5,165 bases of DNA from Odoribacteraceae bacterium (GCA_031279175.1 JAITJA010000198.1:1-5165), one strand, 5' to 3'. Positions 1 through 5,165 are shown, numbered from the stretch's first letter. Translations and numbers: made by a program. The notes: generated by a model from the sequence alone, not told the origin.

Positions 1-113
1 GTTGTTCTCACCGCCCGTCTCTCCGGAACAGCGGGCCAAAAATAATGGAAAAATCCGGGACGGGAAACAAAAGCGCTCTACCAGGCAGGAATAGAGAACA
101 CTCCGAATGGTGC

Positions 114-191
114 TTCCCACTCCCCGCGCTCGGTCGCGTACCAAGGCAGGGAGAACGTGTTTTCTTGCCTGGCACGCGACCGGGGTGGGAA
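114..191. repeat. Long imperfect inverted repeat (hairpin)
   Basis: The outer arms TTCCCAC (114-120) and GTGGGAA (185-191) are complementary. Inside them GGTCGCGT (132-139) pairs with ACGCGACC (174-181), and the stem continues through CCA/TGG, GGCA/TGCC and GAGAAC/GTTTTC (with one G-U) to a small loop near 156-159. The main interruptions are about seven unpaired bases on the left arm (near 125-131) and a few single mismatches or bulges. No T-run follows on either strand, so it does not look like an intrinsic terminator. It could be a folded RNA, a REP-like palindrome or a decayed small mobile element; the sequence alone does not decide. Confidence 0.6.
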
Positions 192-230
192 AAGAGAACC
201 GGGGACGCGCCTCGCCGCGCCCTCCAATAA

Positions 231-398
231 ATGGCTTCCCGCGAAGTCGCGGGAACGCTTCGCGCAGGCGCGATGGCTTGTCGCGAAGTCGCGGGAACGT
301 TTCGCGCAGGCGCGATGGCTTGCCGCGAACTCGCGAGAGCGTTTCGCGCAAGCGCGAAAGGTTGTCGCGAAGTAGCGGAAACGTTTCGCGCGAGTTCG
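231..398. repeat. Four tandem 42-bp repeats with conserved hairpin arms
   Basis: The units start at 231, 273, 315 and 357. The first three are exactly 42 bp; the fourth is more diverged and has a short insertion near its end. By eye, units 1 and 2 differ at 3 of 42 positions and units 2 and 3 at 5. Every unit contains CGCGAA, then 13 nt, then TTCGCG: 240-245/259-264, 282-287/301-306, 324-329/343-348 and 366-371/385-390. No substitution falls inside either arm in any unit; all lie in the loop or between units. In unit 1 the stem gains a seventh G-C pair. There are no unique spacers, so this is not a CRISPR array. Function is unknown. Confidence 0.85.
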
Positions 399-404
399 CG
401 CGAG
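385..404. repeat. 10-bp direct duplication at the end of the array
   Basis: TTCGCGCGAG occurs at 385-394 and again immediately at 395-404, followed by a third TTC. It begins with the right hairpin arm of the fourth 42-bp unit, so it looks like a local slippage duplication at the array boundary. Confidence 0.75.
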
Positions 405-408
405 TTCT

Positions 409-459
409 GGGGAGACTTCCTGTCGTCAGGAACCACTTTCCCCGCGGTCCACGCGGAAA
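409..459. repeat. Overlapping hairpins between the repeat array and the tatA promoter
   Basis: TTCCTG (417-422) and CAGGAA (427-432) form a perfect 6-bp stem with loop TCGT, which GGGGA (409-413) and TCCCC (439-443) can enclose. A competing stem pairs CCGCG (442-446) with CGCGG (452-456) around loop GTCCA, and extends with TTT/AAA after a 2-nt bulge. The second stem shares bases 442-443 with the outer arm of the first, so the two extended forms exclude each other. No T-run follows directly. A pyrimidine-rich stretch with repeated CTTGT-like steps follows at about 471-490. These may be the 3' end of an upstream transcript or merely part of the hairpin-rich region. Confidence 0.5.
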
Positions 460-501
460 TCCCGGTAACGCTCTTCTTGTTCTTGTCCTTGCATGATCGA
501 G

Positions 502-531
502 TTGCGCGCCTGCTGATTCTTTTTACCTTTG
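502..531 (+). promoter_or_regulatory. Bacteroidetes-type promoter for the tatA operon
   Basis: TTG at 502-504 and TACCTTTG at 524-531 are separated by 19 nt. This fits the known Bacteroidetes primary sigma factor consensus (TTG near -33, TAnnTTTG near -7), with an exact match at the -7 element. Transcription would start at about 537-539, leaving a leader of roughly 18 nt before the ATG at 556. That makes a possible TTG start at 529 very unlikely, because it lies within the promoter. Confidence 0.7.
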
Positions 532-555
532 TACGCGAATAAAAAATACATCATC

Positions 556-768
556 ATGATACCATCACAGAACATAGTAGAGTGCGGGCTCGGGACGCCG
601 GAAATCATCGGGATAGCAGTGATCGTGTTAATCCTTTTTGGCGGGCGAAAGATACCCGAGTTGATGCGCGGGTTGGGTCGCGGCGTGAAAAGTTTCAAGG
701 ACGGGATCAACGGCGTCGAAGAGGAAATCAAAAAGCCAGAACGCGACGCGAAAAAGAAAGATGAATGA
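556..768 (+). CDS. tatA: Sec-independent protein translocase subunit TatA
   Basis: The 70-residue protein is a TatA-family component of the twin-arginine translocase, which exports folded proteins carrying an RR signal across the inner membrane. Many TatA copies assemble around TatC and substrate. A short N-terminus is followed by one membrane helix (about residues 16-28), the FGG hinge (28-30), an amphipathic helix containing KIPELMRGLGRGVKSFKDG (about 32-50), and a charged, Lys/Glu-rich cytoplasmic tail. This order and length are typical. I chose the ATG at 556 because an in-frame TTG at 529 falls inside the promoter. The leader is A-rich with no Shine-Dalgarno site, as is usual in Bacteroidota. 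The stop overlaps the tatC start, so translation is probably coupled. No tatB is present here; in TatAC systems TatA is believed to cover that role. Confidence 0.93.
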   Translation: MIPSQNIVECGLGTPEIIGIAVIVLILFGGRKIPELMRGLGRGVKSFKDGINGVEEEIKKPERDAKKKDE

Positions 769-1585
769 CGTGGAAATGACCTTCTGGGATCACCTCGACG
801 AGTTGCGGAAAGTACTCCTGCGCGCGCTCGTCGCGGTGATCCTGCTGTCACTCGTCGCGTTCGCCTGCAAGGAGACGCTATTCTCCATCCTGCTGGCGCC
901 GCGCGAGCCGGACTTTATCCTCTACCGCCTCCTGGAACAACTCGCGGCGGGACTGTCCGCGCCGGCGCTGCGACCGGGAGAATTTCACTTCGACCTGATC
1001 AGCACGCGCCTCACGTCGCAATTCATGATCCACGTGAGCACCTCCTTCTACGCCGGGCTACTCCTCGCCTCGCCTTACGTCATTTACCAGCTCTTCCGGT
1101 TCATCGCCCCGGCGTTGCACGACCACGAGCGCGCCTACTCCTCGCGCGTGCTCTTGTTCTCCTTCCTGCTCTTCTTCACGGGCGTCCTCCTGTGTTATTT
1201 CGTTATCTTCCCCCTCTCGTTGCGTTTCCTGGCCACCTACAAGGTCGTCGACGAGATACAGTTGCTCTTCACGCTTGATTCCTACGCGAACACCTTCATC
1301 ACCCTCTCCCTGATGCTGGGGTTACTGTTCGAGATCCCCGTGCTCTCGTGGTTACTGGCCAAGCTCGGGATGCTCTCCGCGAGCCACATGACCCGCTACC
1401 GCCGGCACGCCGTCGTGGGAATACTCGTCGTGGCCGCGATCATCACTCCCACCACCGACCTTTTCTCCCTCGTCCTCGTCTCGCTGCCCGTCTACGCCCT
1501 CTACGAGGCCAGCATCGTCATCGTCAAACGAACGGGGCGGAATCGATATTCAGGAGAAAACGGTTACATTCGCGACACTAACTAA
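761..1585 (+). CDS. tatC: Sec-independent protein translocase subunit TatC
   Basis: The 274-residue polytopic membrane protein is the twin-arginine signal-peptide receptor and the core of the Tat translocase. The cytoplasmic N-terminal signature FWDHLDELR is at 8-16. About six membrane segments can be seen (roughly 18-37, 94-115, 130-152, 174-199, 214-231 and 235-256). The conserved first cytoplasmic loop FIAPALHDHER (114-124) includes E123, the counterpart of the signal-binding Glu103 of E. coli TatC. FEIP (190-193) carries the membrane-embedded Glu191, matching E. coli Glu170. The first periplasmic loop (about 38-93) looks longer than that of E. coli. The start overlaps the tatA stop by 8 nt, in a different frame. 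ATG at 776 (MTFWDHL) is a possible alternative start. The last 15 or so residues are polar, and their codons contain the promoter-like element before dapF. Confidence 0.95.
   Translation: MNDVEMTFWDHLDELRKVLLRALVAVILLSLVAFACKETLFSILLAPREPDFILYRLLEQLAAGLSAPALRPGEFHFDLISTRLTSQFMIHVSTSFYAGLLLASPYVIYQLFRFIAPALHDHERAYSSRVLLFSFLLFFTGVLLCYFVIFPLSLRFLATYKVVDEIQLLFTLDSYANTFITLSLMLGLLFEIPVLSWLLAKLGMLSASHMTRYRRHAVVGILVVAAIITPTTDLFSLVLVSLPVYALYEASIVIVKRTGRNRYSGENGYIRDTN
1565..1572 (+). promoter_or_regulatory. Possible -7 promoter element before dapF
   Basis: TACATTCG matches TAnnTTTG at all but one fixed base and ends 25 nt before the GTG start, almost the same distance as the tatA and arginine deiminase elements. 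It lies within the last codons of tatC. The 11-mer TACATTCGCGA recurs exactly at 3731-3741. No TTG lies at the expected upstream spacing, so a secondary promoter for dapF-dapL is only a possibility. Confidence 0.35.
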
Positions 1586-1597
1586 TAAAGTAAAACA

Positions 1598-2443
1598 GTG
1601 AGCAGGATAACAAAATTCACGAAGATGCACGGCGCGGGGAACGATTACGCGTACGTGGATTGTTTCGAGGAGCGAATGGAGCACCCGGAAGCGTTCGCCA
1701 TCCTCGCGAGCGACAGGCACAAGGGAATTGGCGCGGATGGTCTCGTGCTGATCATGTCCTCCCGGTCGTGCGACTTCCGGATGCGGATGTTTAACGCCGA
1801 CGGGTCGGAAGCGCAAATGTGCGGGAACGCGGCGCGGTGCGTCGGGAAATATCTCTACGACACGGGACGCACGCGCAAGACAACCCTGTCGCTGGAAACC
1901 AAGGCCGGCGTGAAGAAGCTACGCCTCTTCCCGGTGGACGGGAAGGTGCAACGCGTCAGGGTGGACATGGGCGAGCCGGTATTGCGGGCGCTGGACGTGC
2001 CGGTAACGTCGGACGAGGAGCTGGTGATCAGCCAGGTTGTCGATTTCCGTCCCGGCAGTTTCGCGTTGACATGCGTCTCGATGGGCAACCCGCACGCGGT
2101 GATCTTCACGGAAGGCGTCGACGGGATAAATCTCCCCGACATCGGCAGCAGGATCGAGCACCACGGCATGTTCCCCGAGCGGGTAAACGTCGAGTTTGCC
2201 GAGGTACTCTCCCCCTCTCGCGTGAAAGCGCGCGTGTGGGAACGCGGCAGCGGCGAGACGCAAGCCTGTGGAACGGGCGCGTGCGCGGTGCTGGTGGCCG
2301 GCGTGTTGAACCAACTGCTCGAGCGCGAGGCCGTGATCTCACTCCCGGGCGGGGAGCTGGAGGTGAAATGGGACGAGGAAGATAACCGCGTATACCTGAC
2401 CGGAAACGCCGTCACCGTGTTTAAAGGAGAAATAGAATGGTAA
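1598..2443 (+). CDS. dapF: Diaminopimelate epimerase
   Basis: The 281-residue cytoplasmic enzyme interconverts LL- and meso-diaminopimelate without a cofactor, using two cysteines as acid and base. Both motifs are present: CGNAARC (75-81, catalytic Cys75) and ERGSGETQACGTGACA (216-231 region, catalytic Cys224). The N-terminal substrate signature MHGAGNDY (10-17) and GNPHAV (163-168) are intact. Length is normal for the family, with two similar alpha/beta halves. I chose the GTG at 1598 because the next ATG (1625) begins inside the MHGAGND motif. The upstream sequence is A-rich, without an obvious Shine-Dalgarno site. It begins 12 nt after tatC and overlaps dapL by 7 nt, placing the two final LL/meso-diaminopimelate enzymes together. 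Meso-diaminopimelate feeds peptidoglycan cross-links and lysine synthesis. Confidence 0.97.
   Translation: MSRITKFTKMHGAGNDYAYVDCFEERMEHPEAFAILASDRHKGIGADGLVLIMSSRSCDFRMRMFNADGSEAQMCGNAARCVGKYLYDTGRTRKTTLSLETKAGVKKLRLFPVDGKVQRVRVDMGEPVLRALDVPVTSDEELVISQVVDFRPGSFALTCVSMGNPHAVIFTEGVDGINLPDIGSRIEHHGMFPERVNVEFAEVLSPSRVKARVWERGSGETQACGTGACAVLVAGVLNQLLEREAVISLPGGELEVKWDEEDNRVYLTGNAVTVFKGEIEW
2423..2430 (+). promoter_or_regulatory. Shine-Dalgarno site for dapL inside dapF
   Basis: AAAGGAGA ends 6 nt before the dapL ATG and overlaps the last dapF codons. It is the only strong Shine-Dalgarno sequence before any start in this window. It supports the ATG at 2437 and, with the 7-nt gene overlap, suggests translational coupling of dapL to dapF. 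Confidence 0.65.
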
Positions 2444-3636
2444 AAGTCAACGAATATTACGCGCGGGTAGGGAACAATTACCTCTTCTCGGAGGTCGCCC
2501 GGCGCGTGAGGGAATACAAGGCCGCGCGTCCGGCCGCCAGGGTAATCAGCCTCGGTATCGGTGACGTCACGAGGCCCATCGCGCCGGCCGTGATCGAGGC
2601 AATACACGCCGCCACGAACGAAATGGCTTCGGCCGACACCATGCGCGGGTACCCGCCAGAGGCCGGGTACGACTTCCTCGTCGAGGCGATACTCGAACAC
2701 GATTTCCGCGCCCGCGGCGTGCACCTCTCGCCAGACGAGATCTTCGTCAGCGACGGCGCGAAGAGCGATACCGGTAATATCGGCGATATCCTCGGGACGG
2801 GTAATCTCGTGGCCATTACCGACCCGGCATACCCCGTGTACGTGGACACGAATCTCATGGCCGGGCGACAGGTGGAGCTGCTGCCATGCCTCCCCGGGAA
2901 CGGCTTCTGCCCCTCGTTCCCCGGGCGGCCGGTGGACGTGATCTATCTCTGTTATCCCAATAACCCGACCGGCACGACGCTGACCCGCGAGCAACTGAAG
3001 AAATGGGTGGATTACGCCATCGAACACCAGTCGCTGATCCTCTTCGACGCCGCCTACGAGGCTTTCGTCTCGGACCCGGCCGTGCCCCGGAGCATCTACG
3101 AGATAGAGGGCGCGCGACGCGTGGCCATCGAGTTCCGGAGCTTCTCGAAAACGGCAGGCTTCACGGGATTGCGCTGCGCGTACACGGTCGTCCCACGCGA
3201 CTTGACCGCCACCACCTCTACCGGCGAGACCGTCTCCCTCAACGCCACGTGGAGACGACGGCAAGCCACCAAGTTTAACGGCACCGCGTATATCATCCAG
3301 CGCGGCGCGGCAGCCATCTACACGCCGGAAGGACAACGGCAAACGCGAGAGACTATCGATTATTACATGCAGAACGCCCGGATCATCAAGGAGTGCCTCG
3401 AACGACTGAACCTCACCGTCCACGGCGGCGCGAACGCCCCCTACCTCTGGGTGAAAACGCCGGGAGAACTCTCCTCCTGGGAGTTCTTCGACCGGCTGCT
3501 GAACGAGGCGCAAGTCGTCGGAACGCCCGGGTCAGGCTTCGGGAAGGCCGGCGAGGGATTCTTCCGCTTCACCGCCTTCGGGAAAAGGGAAGAGGTGATC
3601 GAGGCCGCGGAACGTCTCGAAACGCTCTTCCGCTAA
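2437..3636 (+). CDS. dapL: LL-diaminopimelate aminotransferase
   Basis: The 399-residue cytoplasmic enzyme is a PLP-dependent class I/II (fold type I) aminotransferase. It converts tetrahydrodipicolinate and glutamate directly to LL-diaminopimelate and 2-oxoglutarate, bypassing the acyl steps of DapD/DapC/DapE. The family-specific N-terminus NEYYARVGNNYLFSEVARR (5-23) and LGIGDVTRPI (39-48) are present, as are SDGAKSD (105-111), DPAYPVYVD (129-137) and NNPTGT (175-180). The PLP-binding lysine is K238 in SFSKTAGFTGLR (235-246). The C-terminal GTPGSGFG and EGFFRF motifs (362-378) are intact, and the length is typical. The start is set by the Shine-Dalgarno site and the overlap with dapF. Pairing with the epimerase independently supports the DAP role over a general aromatic or aspartate aminotransferase. 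Confidence 0.96.
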   Translation: MVKVNEYYARVGNNYLFSEVARRVREYKAARPAARVISLGIGDVTRPIAPAVIEAIHAATNEMASADTMRGYPPEAGYDFLVEAILEHDFRARGVHLSPDEIFVSDGAKSDTGNIGDILGTGNLVAITDPAYPVYVDTNLMAGRQVELLPCLPGNGFCPSFPGRPVDVIYLCYPNNPTGTTLTREQLKKWVDYAIEHQSLILFDAAYEAFVSDPAVPRSIYEIEGARRVAIEFRSFSKTAGFTGLRCAYTVVPRDLTATTSTGETVSLNATWRRRQATKFNGTAYIIQRGAAAIYTPEGQRQTRETIDYYMQNARIIKECLERLNLTVHGGANAPYLWVKTPGELSSWEFFDRLLNEAQVVGTPGSGFGKAGEGFFRFTAFGKREEVIEAAERLETLFR

Positions 3637-3652
3637 AGACAACGCGGCAAAC

Positions 3653-3684
3653 CGGGAGGGGGACATAACTATGTCTCCCTCCCG
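3653..3684 (+). terminator. Strong hairpin after dapL, possible terminator
   Basis: CGGGAGGGGGACAT (3653-3666) pairs with ATGTCTCCCTCCCG (3671-3684) over 14 bp with a single G-U wobble and a 4-nt loop AACT. It starts 16 nt after the dapL stop, a usual position for an operon-end structure. The sequence that follows (CGTAATTATAG) is AT-rich but has no true T-run, so termination may be partial, or the stem may mainly protect the 3' end of the mRNA. Confidence 0.55.
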
Positions 3685-3730
3685 CGTAATTATAGCCCGG
3701 GCCGCGCGGGAAGAATCACGAGCGAAGTCG

Positions 3731-3738
3731 TACATTCG
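3731..3738 (+). promoter_or_regulatory. Possible -7 promoter element before arginine deiminase
   Basis: TACATTCG differs from TAnnTTTG at one fixed base and ends 23 nt before the ATG. The leader that follows is A-rich (AACC then a run of A). The hairpin upstream and the terminator downstream make a separate promoter plausible. GCGAA (3722-3726) and TTCGC (3735-3739) form a small inverted repeat overlapping the element, which could be a regulator site or chance. No TTG occurs at the expected -33 spacing. Confidence 0.4.
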
Positions 3739-3761
3739 CGATAACCAAAAAAAACAATACC

Positions 3762-5048
3762 ATGCCAGAGATTATCAAGGTAAACGTGAGCTCGGAAATC
3801 GGCAAGCTAAACGCCGTCATCCTCCACGCGCCCGGGGAAGAGGTGGAAAACATGACCCCGGAAACCGCCACGCGCGCGCTGTATAGCGATATCCTCAACC
3901 TCTCCATCGCCAGGCAAGAACACGAGCAACTCGAAAAGGTGCTCGCGAAAGTCGCGCGCGTCTACCAGGTGAAGGAATTGCTCGTCGACGTGCTGAAAGA
4001 CGAGACGCGAAAACAAGAAGTGCTGGATCGCGTGGAACGAATCGAACCGTTTATCGCCGAGCAGGGACCGAAAGGTTCGCTGAAAGAGTGGCTGATGAAC
4101 GAGAACGCCGAGAATCTCGCCAGGCTGCTTGTCGAGGGCGTCGAGATGAAACGAGACACGCTCACCAAGTTCCTGAACAAGGACTGGTACGACCTCCGGC
4201 CGCTACACAATTGCTTCTTCACGCGAGACGCCGCCATGAGTCTCAACAACGAGGTGCTGATCGGGCGAATGGCAAACGCCGTGAGGGAACGGGAGGCGGT
4301 GATCATGCAATCAATATTCGACTTTACTCCCGGGTTTAACGCGAAGACGCTCCTCCTGCCGGCAGGAGAGAACGCCGCGCGAGAACCAACAATCGAGGGC
4401 GGGGACCTGCTGGTAGCCAGGGAGGATGTACTGCTCGTCGGCACGGGCGCGCGCACGAACTCCCGGGCAATCGACATGCTGATGTACGACTTCATCCAGC
4501 GAAAGGAGGACAAGGTGCAACATATCATCGTGCAGGAGTTGCCGCGCTCACCGGAGTCGTTCATCCACCTCGACATGGTCTTTACCTTCCTCGACCGCGA
4601 CAAGTGCATGGTCTACGAGCCCCTGGTGCTGAATCCAGGCCCCTACCAGACGGTGCACGTGAAAATACATAACGGGCGTCTCCTCGGTATCCGCCGGGAA
4701 CGAAGCATCATCCACGCGTTGCGAAAACTGGGAATGGAGCTGGAACCCGTGCCCTGCGGCGGCGAGGACGAGTGGAACCAGGAACGCGAGCAGTGGCATA
4801 GCGGCGCGAATTTCTTCTGCCTGGCCCCCGGGAAGGTGATCGGGTACGCCCGCAACAATTACACGGTGGAGGCCATGTCCCGCGCTGGCTTCGAGATCAT
4901 CCCCGCCCGCGACGTGATCCGCGACAAGGTGGACATTTCCCGGAGCGACAAGTACATGATCACGCTCGAGGGATCAGAGTTGCCCCGCGGCGGTGGCGGA
5001 GCCCGTTGCATGACCATGCCGGTGAATCGCGACCCCGTGGAGTGGTAA
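3762..5048 (+). CDS. arcA: Arginine deiminase
   Basis: The 428-residue cytoplasmic enzyme hydrolyses L-arginine to L-citrulline and ammonia, the first step of the arginine deiminase pathway. The guanidino-modifying-enzyme catalytic set is complete: Asp156 in FTRD (153-156), Glu212 in EGGD (212-215), His269 and Asp271 in HLDMVFT (269-275), Arg409, and the nucleophile Cys416 in GGGGARCMTMP. Asn150 and Arg231 occupy the positions of Pseudomonas substrate-binding residues. ENMTP (29-33) and NQEREQWHSGANFFCLAPG (339-357) are further signatures. It is slightly longer than the roughly 400-420 residues usual for the family. The leader is A-rich with no Shine-Dalgarno site. It looks monocistronic; no arcB, arcC or antiporter gene is adjacent in the window, so whether citrulline is used for energy or biosynthesis is open. 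The family match is strong, but the substrate is inferred. Confidence 0.93.
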   Translation: MPEIIKVNVSSEIGKLNAVILHAPGEEVENMTPETATRALYSDILNLSIARQEHEQLEKVLAKVARVYQVKELLVDVLKDETRKQEVLDRVERIEPFIAEQGPKGSLKEWLMNENAENLARLLVEGVEMKRDTLTKFLNKDWYDLRPLHNCFFTRDAAMSLNNEVLIGRMANAVREREAVIMQSIFDFTPGFNAKTLLLPAGENAAREPTIEGGDLLVAREDVLLVGTGARTNSRAIDMLMYDFIQRKEDKVQHIIVQELPRSPESFIHLDMVFTFLDRDKCMVYEPLVLNPGPYQTVHVKIHNGRLLGIRRERSIIHALRKLGMELEPVPCGGEDEWNQEREQWHSGANFFCLAPGKVIGYARNNYTVEAMSRAGFEIIPARDVIRDKVDISRSDKYMITLEGSELPRGGGGARCMTMPVNRDPVEW

Positions 5049-5087
5049 TCTCTCCCCGCGCGCCTCGCCTGCTGTCGCGTTGATACT

Positions 5088-5119
5088 GCCCGTCCGAACC
5101 CCGGACGGGCTGTTTTTTT
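5088..5119 (+). terminator. Intrinsic terminator after arginine deiminase
   Basis: GCCCGTCCG (5088-5096) and CGGACGGGC (5102-5110) form a perfect 9-bp GC-rich stem with loop AACCC, followed by TG and seven T residues (5113-5119). This is a classic Rho-independent terminator, 39 nt after the stop codon. Confidence 0.92.
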
Positions 5120-5135
5120 CATGCCATCCGGGATT

Positions 5136-5145
5136 CCGGACGGGC
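5136..5145. repeat. Second copy of the terminator right arm
   Basis: CCGGACGGGC (5136-5145) repeats 5101-5110 exactly. It could also pair with the left arm at 5088-5096 in RNA that reads through. A small inverted repeat GATTC (5132-5136) / GAATC (5147-5151) flanks it. The rest of 5120-5165 shows no gene. Confidence 0.6.
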
Positions 5146-5165
5146 AGAATCAAATTTGCAACAGC

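Larger units (their letters stand above)
1..500. other. Non-coding, repeat-rich region upstream of tatA
   Basis: No convincing gene lies here. Several frames on both strands are open over long stretches, but this follows from a GC-rich 42-bp tandem repeat whose length is a multiple of three and which has no stop codons. The translations are low-complexity Arg/Ala/Ser peptides that match no family I recognise, and none has a supporting start context. What the region does hold is structure: a short GC-rich inverted repeat (GCCCG 13-17 with CGGGC 32-36), a long imperfect hairpin (114-191), four 42-bp repeats (231-398), a 10-bp duplication (385-404) and hairpins at 409-459. Any gene reading leftwards would have to start beyond the left edge. 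I infer an intergenic region, possibly carrying an unrecognised structured RNA or a family of interspersed repeats. Confidence 0.65.

Noticed and set aside
231..398. CRISPR array
   Set aside because: Units abut with no unique spacers, and no cas genes are nearby.
8..436. Open frame of 142 codons on the - strand across the repeat region
   Set aside because: Its openness comes from the stop-free 42-bp repeat. It starts with a GTG, has low-complexity Arg/Ser/Ala content, and crosses the long hairpin with no recognisable domain.
231..542. Open frame on the + strand encoding 14-residue repeats beginning MASREVAG
   Set aside because: Other frames of the same repeat are equally open. Conservation follows the inverted-repeat arms, not codons, and the frame runs through the tatA promoter.
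529..768. Longer tatA starting at TTG 529
   Set aside because: The TTG is part of the TACCTTTG promoter element, and the added residues are not typical of TatA.
1855..3513. 552-codon open frame antisense to dapF and dapL
   Set aside because: Both + strand genes carry complete catalytic motifs. Long antisense frames are expected from the codon bias of GC-rich genes, and the product shows no recognisable domain.
3671..3886. Arg-rich leader peptide regulating the arginine deiminase gene
   Set aside because: The ATG lies in the right arm of the hairpin, upstream of the likely transcription start. The frame runs on into arcA, and Arg-rich frames are common in GC-rich DNA.
3962..4609. 215-codon open frame antisense to the arginine deiminase gene
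   Set aside because: It is the complement of conserved catalytic segments, with a Ser-rich shadow composition and no domain.

Overview
The window looks like a piece of a GC-rich Bacteroidota chromosome, most likely order Bacteroidales. Four things point that way: a TatA/TatC translocase with no TatB, a dapF-dapL pair for the aminotransferase route to diaminopimelate, A-rich leaders mostly without Shine-Dalgarno sites, and a near-perfect Bacteroidetes promoter (TTG, 19 nt, TACCTTTG) before tatA. The genus cannot be fixed from this sequence. All five genes are complete, on the + strand, and belong to well-known families.

Layout. Positions 1 to about 500 hold no convincing gene but are dense in repeats and inverted repeats. 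They contain a long imperfect hairpin (114-191), four tandem 42-bp units (231-398) each with the same 6-bp inverted-repeat arms, a 10-bp duplication (385-404) and further hairpins (409-459). The tatA promoter follows at 502-531. tatA (556-768) and tatC (761-1585) overlap by 8 nt. After 12 nt comes dapF (1598-2443), which overlaps dapL (2437-3636) by 7 nt. A strong hairpin (3653-3684) lies in the 125-nt gap before an arginine deiminase gene (3762-5048), which ends at a clear intrinsic terminator (5088-5119).

How the genes work together. TatA and TatC form a minimal twin-arginine system that exports folded proteins across the inner membrane. DapL makes LL-diaminopimelate from tetrahydrodipicolinate, and DapF epimerises it to meso-diaminopimelate for peptidoglycan and lysine. 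The tight spacing suggests one tatA-tatC-dapF-dapL transcript, possibly with an extra promoter before dapF. The arginine deiminase seems to be a separate single-gene unit; no carbamoyltransferase, carbamate kinase or antiporter gene lies beside it within the window.

The parts worth a second look are non-coding: the hairpin-conserving 42-bp repeat array, and a shared TACnTTyG element found 23-25 nt before three of the starts. I see no clear evidence of a new multi-gene system.
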